NCBI GenBank assembly: GCA_936440205.1 | Contig: OW387150.1 | Span: forward strand, 33,279,795 to 33,343,794 | Length of the DNA stretch: 64,000 bases | Direction of reading: 5' to 3' | DNA from: Lepidonotus clava | Lineage: Eukaryota > Annelida > Polychaeta > Phyllodocida > Polynoidae | Part shown: piece after piece, positions 34,836 through 45,109 of the stretch | How the letters are laid out: every line of letters starts with the position of its first letter | Numbering within the stretch: the first letter of the stretch is position 1 | Made by a program: the position numbers and the translations under genes | Notes under the pieces: generated by a model | The model's input: the letters and a program-made list of their open reading frames with translations, nothing else | Database searches by the model: none | Told to the model about the DNA's origin: nothing

Positions 34836-35142
34836 ATAATAAGAAGGACTGCGGAAAATGAAGAAGAAGGACCTTTGAGGTCGTGCTCAGGTGGCCGTAT
34901 GACCTATGGGGATTGTACGAACCGTGGGCTTCACCCTTGGTATGTGACGATCACCTATGTGTTGTATGGCTACCGGAGGATGACCCCAAAGGTCTTTCTT
35001 TATTTCAACACCCAAGCGATATTCAAAATAATTATGTTAAAATTACTGAAAACAAGGAGTCCACAGTGAGTGGTGTGTATGGCCTGGCAATACGACCTGC
35101 CCCCAATATGCACCGCTTGTCGGCCCCACAAGTGATAAAATA
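34836..35142 (+). mobile_element. twin-hairpin element family H, copy 2
   Basis: Head hairpin arms about 34860-34915 and 34955-35003 (AGGACCTTTGAGGTCGTGC pairs with the inverse of GGATGACCCCAAAGGTC). The tail hairpin spans GTGAGTGGTGTGTATGG to ATGCACCGCTTGTCGG. A short local duplication of GAAGGAC lies near the left end. Frames of 64-102 codons here are by-products. Confidence 0.65.
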
Positions 35143-35632
35143 CTGTAATTCTCTGGTGGTCTCTTATCCTGGGTTGACAGTCTCCTATTAGGTGTAGTTG
35201 GTTTTGGATTAAGCCAACAGGGATTGCAGGACTATTATAACACAATATCTTCATTTGGAGTCTTTCTTTTTTAGGACAGACACACAAACATAGAAGAGGA
35301 TGCGATGAGATTAGAAAAGTTGGATCAATCTATTTCATTCAGAATGGCCAGGATGCTCCCGCACTCTCACCCACGTTTATTGCAATTCCATTAGCATTAT
35401 ACACACGATCCCTTGATGCAAAACTGGTCGCTACTCCAACATGTCCATTGCCAACCTATATAAATCCAACCCGTCCCCTTATTCAGACCACAGCTGTCCT
35501 CCCATCTCTGTGCGCCAACACCACTCCCCCTGCCCTCCCCAATCCCGTTACCCACCAAAACCCATCAGCACGGCCGCTTTTAGGGATTCCCTCACCTGCT
35601 CACGTCCTGCTCACGACCTGAGGGGAGTCGTC
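35143..35632. other. non-coding, nothing specific
   Basis: Unique sequence with a C-rich segment (35490-35560). A frame from 35441 runs into the minisatellite and is not supported. Confidence 0.4.
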
Positions 35633-35635
35633 CTA

Positions 35636-36160
35636 AAAACATCCTGCCCAGAAAACATCCGCGAAATTTCGTGGCAATGTTATTCATGGCCACGATGGGA
35701 AATCCTTCCCAAAAAATATCCATTAAATTTTCTGGCAGTGATTTTCGTGGCCAGGATGGAAAATCCTGCCCAGAAAACATCAGCGAAATTTGGTGGAGGT
35801 ATTTTTCATGGTCATGATGTCAATCCTGCCCAAAAAACATCCATGAAATTCTATGGCAGTGGTTTTCGTGTCTAGGATGGAAAATCCTGCCCAAAAAACA
35901 TCCACGAAATTTCGTGTCAGTGTTTTTCGTGGGCAGAATTTTTATTGTGCATCCACGAAATTTCGTGTTCGTATTTTTTTTGTGGCCACGATAGAAAATC
36001 CTGCCTCGAAAACATCCATGAAATTTTGTGGTTGTGTTTCATGACAATCATGGAAAATCCTACCCAAAATACATCCACGAAATTTTGTAGAGTTGTTTTT
36101 TGTGGCCACGATGAGAAATCCTGCCCAACAAACATTCACAAAATTTCGTGGACACGGAAG
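35636..36160. repeat. minisatellite T5, ~8 units of ~62 bp
   Basis: Unit: AAAACATCCACGAAATTTCG then GGCAGTGTTTTTCGTGGCC then ACGATGGAAAATCCTGCCC. It contains the perfect palindrome CCACGAAATTTCGTGG. Frames of 62-144 codons in both strands follow the repeat. An inverted remnant (TTTCGTGGATGTTTTTTGG, about 36393) lies downstream, suggesting an element with inverted ends and an expanded interior. Confidence 0.9.
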
Positions 36161-36419
36161 TTCAGTGAGAAATCATACTAAAATCACAATTTATGAACTT
36201 TCACCTAAAATACGTTTAAATTTTTGTTGGAAAGACATTGGGACCATTTAAGAGTAGATACATTTGAAAACAATTGAACGAAAAATCAACGACATTTAGT
36301 GGAGGCTTATCTAAAATTCCATGATGAAAAGTAGTGTCAATGTGGGTATTTAAACTTTTTGTGGGTCATGAGTTTTCGTGGGCCTTTATTTTTCGTGGAT
36401 GTTTTTTGGTCAGCACCCA

Positions 36420-36830
36420 GTGCTCGGAGCAGCTCCTCCAGCGCCTCTCCAGGCCTCCCAGTAGTGTCTCCAGCCCCGCCTAATGGGCTTGGTCCGTAAC
36501 CATGGAAACACAATGAGGCAATGACATTGTCAAGGAGACTGGAAGGATGTGGGTTATAATGAGAGCAGGGAGGATGACAATGGAGGCTTCTTGTCTTCAG
36601 TTCTGGCCTCTGGTGGGATGTTATTGTTTAGGGAGTGGTTTCCGCAAATGAGGACATGGGTAATGACATAGGCCAATGGGATGGATTTGTATTCGGCATT
36701 GTTTGGGGCTGGTTTATGACCTGCATATTTTCGTAATGTGATTGTATTGTGTAAGCTAATGGGATTGCTTTAATTCCGGGGTGTCGCATGGGTGTTATCA
36801 ACAGGGACAATATACAATAACTCAAGGCCA
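36420..36830. promoter_or_regulatory. unique island with RFX X-box and paired SOX-type motifs
   Basis: GAGCAGCTC (36427-36435), GTAACCATGGAAAC (36496-36509; X-box form GTNRCC-N2-RGYAAC with one mismatch) and ACAATG/CATTGT in inverted arrangement (36510-36515, 36525-36530; SOX type). No repeat family matches. Enhancer role is inferred. Confidence 0.35.
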
Positions 36831-37538
36831 ATTGTCATTCATGATCATTTGCACTCCCAAAATTTCAAATGATAATTCTCAAACGAATGGATCCAACATG
36901 TTGGCGAAACAGTCATGACTGCCAGTGCAAAAGATAAATTTGTTATGAGATATGGTTGGTGAAATATTTGTTCTATTTCTCTTAAGAGAGTAGACAATTT
37001 TTTCTATCACTGAATTATTTACTGATATATTTTCTCATGGCAAAATATAAAATGTTACTTTACATTCTGTTTAGATTTCACATGGATTAGATTTCAGTCG
37101 CACCCTAATACAAAGTTTGATGCATTGAAACACTGAAATGGTTTTAGGGAAAAGGCAATAAGGAAGATTAGTGATGCTTTTAGTCCTTGTTCCGTTTTTG
37201 TATTTTTAATTCCACATTTATTATTGAAACACTTATTACACGGAGTCAGCAGGTACAAAAATGGCGGATTTTGAAATTGCCGGAGGATAATTGTATTACT
37301 TCCTTCTAAGTTGATTTTTCCATCTGCCAAATTCAGTTTTCAAACAAGGACTTCAAAGGAATGCAACTGAATTTCATCCTATTGCTGTAGTAACCCGGAT
37401 TAAATCTTTGGAATTGTGTTATTTCAAACTTTTCACGTTGGGAATAAAACGTGTTCGGATGAAATTGTTGCTTTGAATAATTTACCGTCACTGCAGTGGT
37501 TGGCAGGGGAAGAAGTTTAAAAACGATTCTTACCAGGA
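36831..37538. other. AT-rich non-coding, nothing specific
   Basis: No repeat family or supported exon; a 78-codon minus frame at 37094-37330 has no motif. Confidence 0.4.
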
Positions 37539-37645
37539 ATTAGCCCATCCCAGTTTACACCAACACTAAGGTTTACTATGAAATATTTTCCAAATTCATG
37601 CTTTTCTGAAGACAGTTGTATGATACAAAATTTCTCCAGGCCACT
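37539..37645. mobile_element. family G fragment
   Basis: ATTAGCCCATCCCAGTTTACACC and TGAAGACAGTTG-ATGATACAA match the left part of 49394-49839. Confidence 0.5.
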
Positions 37646-37764
37646 AATCGTTAGTTATGGAGAATGGAGTCTGTGCAAATGTGATTTACACCCTTAAGGT
37701 TGTCCCTAATTTTGCACTAGGAATGCATTACTCTGTTTTGCCGAACCCCGAATCCTTACATGAT

Positions 37765-38015
37765 TGTACACAGGTTCTGCTGTAGGGGGGGGGGGTCAAG
37801 GTTCCTTGAGTGGAATTTTTACTTATAATTTTTATAGAGGGGGCTGGCGAGGTTCACCAAGTGGAACTTTTCAACATTTTCTTTACATTTTTCAGGGTTT
37901 GCATATTGAATTTTTGAAGGAAAGTTGGATCTTATTTTTATTATTTTCATTGTGGTGGTGAGGCCATCCCCCCCATCCCCTCCCCCCCTGTGTACGGGCC
38001 CAGCCTAATCCAATA
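37765..38015. mobile_element. G-tract element similar to 58125
   Basis: ACACAGGTTCTGCTGTAG then an 11-G tract and GGTTCCTTGAGTGGAA parallel ACACAGGTTCTACCAAG, G-tract and GGTTCCCTAAGTAGAA at 58125-58190. The CCCCCCATCCCCTCCCC run at 37967 may mark the inverted end. Confidence 0.45.
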
Positions 38016-38267
38016 TTAAGAAAAGCTACTTATACAAAGTTTGAGGGTTTGGCGGAATCCCACTTGGTGGTACGCCCCAGGCACAGATCCTGTCAGCCAT
38101 AATTTTTTTCTATACCTCAATCTGGAAGTAGCCTCATATCCTGTGGCTACCCTGATGTCCCCCAAGTCAGGTAGTCTAGGCACGTAGAATGAGGGGGCGG
38201 GGACGGGGGGGGGGGGGGTTAGCCAGGGGTCCACGAGCTAACGGTCAACACTAATGTAAAAAGTAAA

Positions 38268-38655
38268 GCCCCACACCCACTAGGCGATTTTACCAGCAAC
38301 GGGCAACAGGCATCTGACTAGAATCTCCTCTAAGTATGGTATATTGGAATGTGCAGGTTTGATCTGAATCACCGGTAAAATCGGCAGATTATCCTGGTAG
38401 AATCGGCCGATTTTAGGGCCAATGAGTCGTCCAACTCAGCCAAAATTGCTTGGGGTTTAAATTTAGCAAATTTGATGTTACCGGCGATTTTACCAGTGAT
38501 TTTACTGGCAATTCTGTAAGCCATTGCCTGTCACCCAGTATCAGCACTATACCCAAGCGGAGTTGCTTGCTGATCATGAGTTGCCTGGTGACTTTACCGA
38601 CGATTCTCCCCGTCAACCCCGCCTATTGCAGCTAAAGTCGCTTAGTGGGTATGGC
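38268..38655. mobile_element. MITE family B, extended copy
   Basis: AAAGCCCCACACCCACTAGG at the left, GCTTAGTGGGTATGGCCCTTT at the right, repeated GATTTTACCAG phrases between. Frames of 61-67 codons inside are by-products. Confidence 0.7.
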
Positions 38656-38659
38656 CCTT

Positions 38660-39320
38660 TATATGCTGGCCATGCCTGCAAGGGGAGAAATGACCAACCC
38701 TGGGGAGGGTGGTAGTTCTGAGAGGTGCTTAGGGGTCCAGATTCATACCTTGAGGGACTGGGAAGTGGGCAGTTGGCAGTGAATATGAGGGGGTTTGGAA
38801 CTGAAACCAGGGAAAAGGAAATACGCTTAAGTTTGGGTCGAACCCTAACTCGGTTTGGAGGTGCAAGGTTTTGGAATGAATGTACGTTTTAATCAGACCA
38901 ATGGACCAACGGATTTGGGGAGATGGCCAGAACCCAATACTAACTATGTAGCTGGTAATCACCCGAACCGGCCGATTCTACTCAAACGTCAGATTATTAT
39001 TGCACTGATTTTTGAGATCTATGTGTATAAATGATTGCAGATTAGTGAATATTGTTGTCAATAACAGCCCGTAATTGGCCAAATATGCATATGGTTTTGA
39101 AGTACATATTTCTTACTATAAATCGTTATACCTCTGATGGATGAATGGAGTTCGAACCTAGTTACTCACCGTGTGACGTCACAAATTTGGGAATTTCCCT
39201 TAAAAATAAATAAAAGTTTTCTAATGCCCCCTTATTGTGTAAAATGACAAAAATGGATAATATTGCTAGATCTGGTTAACATAATAATGTCATTGAGAGA
39301 TAACTATCATGTACTTGTGT
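38660..39320. other. non-coding, one CRE palindrome
   Basis: TGACGTCA at 39174-39181. GTTCGAACC (39149) and GGTCGAACCC (38836) are B-box-like, but no tRNA fold was found around them. Confidence 0.4.
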
Positions 39321-39323
39321 ACA

Positions 39324-39592
39324 CCCAGCCAACCTGCAACGTAGCAGAAACATTTTGTAACCATATTATTTTAGTCAGTTTGTAACTTACTAAGGTGGCA
39401 CATAACACTAACATTATTGATGGTTAAGTTGAAATCTCACCAAATTAGAATGACATATTTTGTTGAGGTTAGGACAAAACCAAAACAGTATGTTATAAGA
39501 ACATTCTGTTTAGGTTGAAGAGCATAACCAGAACATTATTGGGAGCCATCAGAATAACGTAACGTTGTTATAGCGTCACACTGCCAGCTGGG
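39324..39592 (+). mobile_element. MITE family A, type 1, copy 4
   Basis: Ends CCCAGCCAACCTGC and CACTGCCAGCTGGG. About 269 bp, so an internal deletion relative to the 354-bp form. Confidence 0.75.
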
Positions 39593-40280
39593 AGGTTTGC
39601 GTTAGTATGAATCTGTAGGGGATCCTTCCAGGGTCAGGAGAATCTGCTTAGCTCTGTCATAACCCAAGTCAATATTATTTTTGGCTACAAAAGCATTCCA
39701 GCTGAGTTCGTTGTGGGGTTAGCGTTACACTGCATTGGGAGAGTTTATTATCCATTCGTCTTTTTTTCCCTGCAAGATATTCCTAGTATCTCAGCATTGA
39801 CTCATAGGAACCACTATGAAAACTCTTACTATAGCTGATGTTTTCTTAGGGATCTATGTCTGCTATTCCTCCCTGGAACAGCGCTACGCCCTTTGGGCTT
39901 AGAAGGAAACTCTGAGATGAATCTATAGGGTCAGGGGGGCATTGGAGTTATCAGAGCTATTAAGGTAATGGGAGTGGACCACTAAAATCGACACGGTGAC
40001 ATGGGCATTTCTTAAATTCGACATGCAACATGGGGCTTAACGACATGACAGGAAGGGTTAAAAATCATAGTGACATGCAACATGGACATTTTCTAAATTT
40101 TACATGCGACATTGGGATAAGTAAGCAACAGAGACATGTGACATTGGCGTTTTTCAAATTAGACATGGGTACCCCCTTATCCAGACCCCCGAGGTAAGCC
40201 TAGCGATGCGGGAGGTAGATAGACATAGAGCAGACTGCTAATAGAACGCAGGGGCTTCATTCAAAAATGCAATGAATACG
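39593..40280. other. non-coding with degenerate minisatellite
   Basis: At 39990-40165 a GACATGCAACATGG-ACATTTTCTAAATT-type unit recurs about four times with decay. The rest is unique with no supported exon. Confidence 0.5.
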
Positions 40281-40283
40281 TAA

Positions 40284-40534
40284 TAGACCTTGTGCAGACA
40301 GGGTCACGTGACCAGGTTTTGGTGCTCACCATGTGGTCACCACACTCACATGGCTATCAAATATATATATACACAATTTTAAGGAAATAATTGTTGATTA
40401 TGATTTTAGGAGTTTTCTATTGATAGAATAGACAGAAATAACAATAAAATTATGAATAATGATGAACTTCAGTTGATCACTAACATGGCAGCCATCCCAA
40501 TTTGGAAGATGTGACGTCATGTGCACAACGTCTA
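40284..40534. mobile_element. TA-flanked MITE (family U)
   Basis: Left TAGACCTTGTGCAGACAGGG with GTCACGTGACC, right the inverse of TAGACGTTGTGCACATGACG. TA lies at each edge. A CRE palindrome (40512-40519) is inside the right end. Confidence 0.55.
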
Positions 40535-40539
40535 TATAC

Positions 40540-41765
40540 ACAATATGAAGCTGTTGGTCTGTTAACATTGGTCAGCACATCACCTTCGGCAGTATAAAAA
40601 CATTCGCCAACGATGTATCCTTGTAGTCATTCTACATCGTTATTATAAATTTCTAAGTATTGGAACCACCCTTCCCCAAAATGCACCCCACTCATGTGGA
40701 TGTTTTTGTAACAACCAGTATCATTTCCGTAAGCCTTCCTCATTATCTAATTGAAAGATATATAAATACATATTATTCCATTAATATACTTCCTATGCAA
40801 CACACCATAGTCACACAACACACATTACATAAGTATTAACCTGTTAGAATCAATGTCTCTGATTCAACATTAAATGCATTATCTCCAAGTTAAATATTCA
40901 AGCAATCACTATCTTCTAAGTCCGGAGACATGGAGTGCAAGAAATGTAAAAACAACGATGTCTTAACTGTAACAAATAGTATGTGCACACAGACCACCTG
41001 TTGGGCTTGGGAAAACACTTTTCATGTTCAACAAGTACTTATATTAACGATCACTCACAAATTAAGACGTATCTCCACATGTAGATTCTATTCCCTTGCC
41101 GTTCGCCTTATAATGTATTATCATTAAGTTTATGAGATATCTACTGTTACAGCAATTATAGACCCTTTGCCAGGTCGCATCGTAAGGTAAATTATTGCGT
41201 GAGACAACTCCCAAAACAAACTTCCTGTTTATACACTCCATTCGTCAGGAAAAGTTTTTGTCTCCCTCTTTCTCTTATTATCAGTTCCTAGATAAAATAT
41301 TGATATTTTAGGATAGCTGTGATCCTGATCTATAAAATACTATAAAACCATTATTAATTTAAGAGAAATAGCCATGAAAACCAATGTTTTCTATCACCCC
41401 CAATGCTGAAGCATAGGGTGGAAGTCAGGAATAGTTCTGCAGCAAGAAGGAAATGGCAAACTGTCTACATGTAAACGCAATATTGATTTACTTCTCGATG
41501 AATATCCAAAATATACATCTAGACATCAACGGCTAGACAGATATGCGTGCCATTTAAAATCCACTCCTTTCTAAAACTGCTTATTATCGCCCAAGAGAGC
41601 TGTACGTTTTTTGTTCCTCATTATATATTTACGACCTCACACCCTCCTCCAATTACCAACACCTGTTTGTCTCATGGGCCGGCAGGTGCGGAGGTGGGGG
41701 ATGTTCTCAGCAAAGATACTATAACTACACTAAGATGTCTAACTCCCATATTCTTCGGGAGCCAT
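40540..41765. other. AT-rich non-coding, nothing specific
   Basis: No repeat family recognised. Frames at 40930-41127 and 41547-41855 have no domain or strong splice signals. Confidence 0.4.
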
Positions 41766-41770
41766 AAGCC

Positions 41771-41901
41771 AAGTTCGATTGGTCACCTTGGCTATAAATT
41801 AAAGTTCTGGTCGGAAGCGGAAATCAATTTTAAAAGATACACCCGCAATGCATGACAGGAACCTGAATTTATAGCGCAGGTGACCAATCAAACTCAGCGA
41901 A
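41771..41901. repeat. hairpin with CCAAT- and TATA-like motifs in both arms
   Basis: Arms 41771-41813 and 41852-41901 pair at about 80%. Each arm carries GATTGGTCACC followed by GCTATAAATT, so the two arms present promoter-like CCAAT/TATA pairs facing each other. Probably a small MITE; the promoter reading is speculative. Confidence 0.6.
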
Positions 41902-42015
41902 TACGTTCCTGTCCCCTCTGCAAAGATACATATTAAAATCCTTGAAATTGTTAGAATGCTTGTTCTGATTGTTGTGTGTGTCAATATGTTCAAAAAAGTA
42001 AAACCTAAAAACGTC

Positions 42016-42173
42016 ATATGTGACCAGCTCTGCAAATTCAGGGCATATTAACATACACTTTTATACATCTATCTTCAATATTTAAAATGTTGAAATAAGC
42101 CAAATTTTGACCGAAAAACTAATTTTGTGTAGTTTTATATGTAGCCCCAAAATCGCAGAGCAGGTCACATATA
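42016..42173. mobile_element. 158-bp MITE (family V)
   Basis: Left ATATGTGACCAGCTCTGC, right inverse of ATATGTGACCTGCTCTGCG, a terminal repeat of about 18 bp with one difference. AT-rich interior. Confidence 0.7.
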
Positions 42174-42179
42174 TACATG

Positions 42180-42352
42180 TGAGCATGGGGGTGGGGGATG
42201 GGGGTGGGGGGTAGTCCTGACTCCCTCTCTTGGTTTTGGTGAACATCTAAACTATAATAAGAGAGACATTTGTCGCATTTGCGGCCTTTATTACTTCAAT
42301 ACCTCTAAAACTACCCCTTCCCTTTTTCAGAAATCCTGGACCTGCCCCTGGT
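42180..42352 (-). mobile_element. family J-like element (minus)
   Basis: A G-rich run (GGGGGTGGGGGATGGGGGTG) at the left and the inverse of CCAGGGGCAGGTCCAGGAT at the right. This is the hAT-like J terminus in reverse. Confidence 0.45.
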
Positions 42353-42414
42353 GTGTGAGTATATTTCCTTTCTACTACCGTCAGTACTATTGTCGTTACT
42401 TTTCTCAGAAGCTG

Positions 42415-42471
42415 TAGTATACACACATCCATAAACCATAGTCCCTGAGTACATGTTGGTTTACAGTTCCC
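42415..42471 (+). repeat. direct repeat flanking family A copy 5, left
   Basis: TAGTATACACACATCCATAA through TTACAGTTCCC. It matches 42848-42903 with about seven differences in 56 bp. Confidence 0.85.
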
Positions 42472-42847
42472 GCTCAGCCAAGCATGTGACGTTATCATAA
42501 CATTGCACTAAAGTTCTGTTAGGTCCTGTATTCGTTCTTGTTATGTTATTTTGATGACTCCCAATAACATTGCTGCAACATACTGCTGTGATGTTGCACT
42601 TCAACATTAATGTTATGACAATGTTCTGGTTACATTCTTTAACCCCAAAATAATGTTCTTATAATGCTTTGTTTTGGCTTTGTCGTAACTTAACCAACAA
42701 TAATAGTATGATAACAATCTGATTTGGTAAGGTTTCAAACTCATCATCAATATCGTAACTGTCATGTGCCATCTTAGTATAAGTAACAGACTGACTAAGA
42801 GAGTATGGTTGCAGAACATTTTTGTTATGTCACAATTTGGCCGGGTA
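42472..42847 (-). mobile_element. MITE family A, type 1, copy 5 (minus), bracketed by direct repeats
   Basis: Runs from GCTCAGCCAAGCATG to CACAATTTGGCCGGG. Both ends abut the ~56-bp direct repeats (42415-42471, 42848-42903) with no spacer. Confidence 0.8.
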
Positions 42848-42903
42848 TAGTATACACACCACCATAAACCATAGTCTCTGGGTACATGTCGGTTTACATT
42901 CCC
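42848..42903 (+). repeat. direct repeat flanking family A copy 5, right
   Basis: TAGTATACACACCACCATAA through TTTACATTCCC; partner of 42415-42471. Confidence 0.85.
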
Positions 42904-43385
42904 TGCTCCTCCACAATCCTACACAATCCTCTGCAGACTGACACCAGCCTGTTAACACCTGTGGAGCGCAAATCGCCCAACTACTACTGCTACGCAAATG
43001 AGAGGGGCTTAAAAACATTGCCATAAAAATATGACACGTTCTGGAAAAAGTAGGCATACTCCTCCCGTACATGTAGAAAGATAATCTTCTTTTCCTATGG
43101 CAGGCTGTAATGAAACGATGGTGATTGAGGGTGTAAAATGAAAGGAATATTAGTATTTTACGTATTGTTTTTTCATCTTCATAAACATTTAACCACTCAA
43201 CTGCTGCTCCAGAGTTTACTCAGTTGCAGGCTGCAGTTTAAGGTATTTTAGTGAGAAATAGACTAATATTCATAATAATGTTGCATTTTGACATCTTATC
43301 CAGAAATAGTAGTGTATGTTATCATTGGAAAGCTCATCCCTTGAGCTTTATGGTTCCCATGTTGATTCCTCTCAAAAACTTGCCA
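42904..43385. other. non-coding, nothing specific
   Basis: Unique sequence; no repeat or exon supported. Confidence 0.4.
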
Positions 43386-43394
43386 TTATGAATG

Positions 43395-43712
43395 GTAACC
43401 ATAACAACACTTTCCTTAGCAACACATTGCAAAACAAATTGAATGGACAAAATCTAGATCTGTTTCCACTTTGTTCTGGCAAAGAAATAATTTGGTCTAC
43501 TGAAACTATTGGTTGCCAAGGAAACCTAGATAAATATGCCTTAATTTGGAGGGAAAATTGAAGGATTGAAGGGAAACACACAATGGCATTGTTTCCATGA
43601 TAACAATACTCTAAAAACCTTGTTGTTGCTTAACATTAAAGAATAACCCATGAGAAACTAAAATGTATGGAACTATAGCTAATCATTAAGAAATACTTGT
43701 TGCTATAGAAAC
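43395..43712. promoter_or_regulatory. cluster of four RFX X-box-like motifs
   Basis: GTAACCATAACAAC (43395), GTTGCCAAGGAAAC (43512), GTTTCCATGATAAC (43591) and GTTGCTATAGAAAC (43699) each fit GTNRCC-N2-RGYAAC on one strand with one or two mismatches. Spacing is 79-117 bp. A decayed tandem repeat could also explain it. An 81-codon frame here is unsupported. Confidence 0.35.
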
Positions 43713-43968
43713 AGTGTTGCCATATAGTCACTGGAGTAAATAGAGGGGCATAATGCTTGTTTTTTAGAGCAGGTCCCACAAATTACATATCCAACGGGAC
43801 ATGAGAGAAGTGGCGTTGTTTAACATTAGGGTCTTTGTTTTGGTGTTACATGTATATACAATGTACGGCTGATGTTTTTGTCCTGCATACTTATACATCA
43901 TCCCCTTCACATTGTGCTAAAACTCTACCTCTCCTATTTGGTCCAAGCTGCCCTTACACACAGTAAAG

Positions 43969-44166
43969 CCCCATACCCAGTCGGTTTATGGATTGGTACT
44001 AAATTCGACTGATTCCCATGATCACCTGTTAGTACAGTATATTGAAATGTGTATATCTAATTTGAATCGGCGCTAAAATCGGTCGATTCTACCCCCATAA
44101 TCAGCCAATTTCAGCGCCAATCCGTCAACCAACTGTGTAAAAATGTCCTAGTGGGTATGGGCTTTA
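43969..44166. mobile_element. MITE family B, copy at 44 kb
   Basis: AAAGCCCCATACCCAGTCGG and CCTAGTGGGTATGGGCTTT ends, AGTACAGTATATTGAAATG inside. About 198 bp. Confidence 0.75.
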
Positions 44167-44199
44167 GCTCTGTTCCCAAATCAACCAGTTTTTCTACAT

Positions 44200-44345
44200 C
44201 TCTTCCCACCTGCTGACCACGTGACCCCCTCGTTAGCCAATCACCATCAGTCTGTGCCAGAGGCCCCTTGCCCTTTGTGACGTCACACTGCGTCCTCCTC
44301 CAGGTGGTCCAATCCCCTAATTCCGCTCACAGGAGGAGGCCACAC
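44200..44345. promoter_or_regulatory. promoter-like cluster: E-box, CRE and two CCAAT boxes
   Basis: CACGTGAC (44218-44225), AGCCAATCA (44235-44243), TGACGTCA (44278-44285) and GGTCCAATC (44306-44314) lie within 100 bp of unique GC-rich sequence. Two CCAAT boxes about 72 bp apart around a CRE match common animal promoter architecture. Any transcript would run into the element that starts at 44356. Confidence 0.4.
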
Positions 44346-44355
44346 TTCTGTAGGG

Positions 44356-45105
44356 AGAGTGAGTGAGCGAGCAATGGATGTTTTATGCTGTACCGGCAGC
44401 CAGGGTAATTTTCACGGTGAAAAAAAGTTGGAACGAATTCTGTCTTTGGTGATTGTATCTATGAGATGAAGGTGACAGGGCAGGCAAACAGCAGGGGATC
44501 AAAACCTGAAAATAATTTTTGCTGTACCTCATCCCCTAGCGAACCCAGACACCAACCGGCGCGGGAATTGAACACAATGAACAACTTGGTCAGTGCTGGG
44601 TCCCCCCTATCATCACCTTTAATACGATCAGCAGGGGCTACTGGGGGGGACTGGTTACACGCGCGGACCCCGCGGCGCGGACCTAGCCAATATAGAATGT
44701 CTTATATACGCGGACATAAAGTCCGCGCATACTGATCTTCCTATATACGCGGACGCAACGTCCGCGGATATAGGTCTTCTTATATACGCGGATATATGTT
44801 TATCTGGGTATATGGGTGTCGTATTATTGTTGTATTTACAGAACCAAATCATTATCCATTATTTTAGAAAAGTATAAAAGAAAAAGAAAAAGAAAAGTAA
44901 AAAGAAAAAAGGGGGTTCGGGGGCACAGCCCCCGATATAAAATAACCCCGCGTGTACAGCGCCGCTAGTACGTGCGGACCTGACCCCCGCGTACATAAGC
45001 AACTCTTTGTGCGCGGGTATCTGTTGCCGTGTCCGCGCGTATAACCCCAGCCCTACTGGGGGCCTATATTCTTCCTACTAGCAGAGGCCCCGCCCCAGTG
45101 CCCCC
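44356..45105 (-). mobile_element. SINE-like element copy 1, split by a hAT-like insert
   Basis: GTGAGTGAGCGAG then TGGATGTTTTATGC, CAGCCAGGGTAATTTTCACGG, GAGATGAAGGTGACAGGGCA, GGGAATTGAACACAATGAAC and GGTCAGTGCTGGG, resuming after the insert at GGGCCTATATTCTTCC. It parallels 50984-51345. On the minus strand it would end in (TCAC)n, like a SINE tail; GTTCAATTCCC resembles a pol III B box, but the A-box spacing is not tRNA-like. An 89-codon frame inside is unsupported. Confidence 0.6.
44648..45052. mobile_element. hAT-like MITE nested in the SINE-like copy
   Basis: Inverted ends GGACTGGTTACACGCGCGGAC (left) and the inverse of GGCTGGGGTTATACGCGCGG. CTACTGGG lies on both sides (44638-44645, 45053-45060), an 8-bp-type duplication as for hAT. 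Palindromes such as ATACGCGGACATAAAGTCCGCG and a purine tract at 44877-44920 lie inside. The related copy at 51284 lacks the insert, which confirms the boundaries. Confidence 0.75.
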
Positions 45106-45109
45106 ACGC

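Noticed and set aside
35636-36160. Regular repeats as a CRISPR array
   Set aside because: Direct tandem units with no unique spacers, in animal-type DNA.
38830-39160. B-box-like GGTCGAACCC and GTTCGAACC as tRNA genes
   Set aside because: No matching A box, anticodon stem or acceptor stem could be built.
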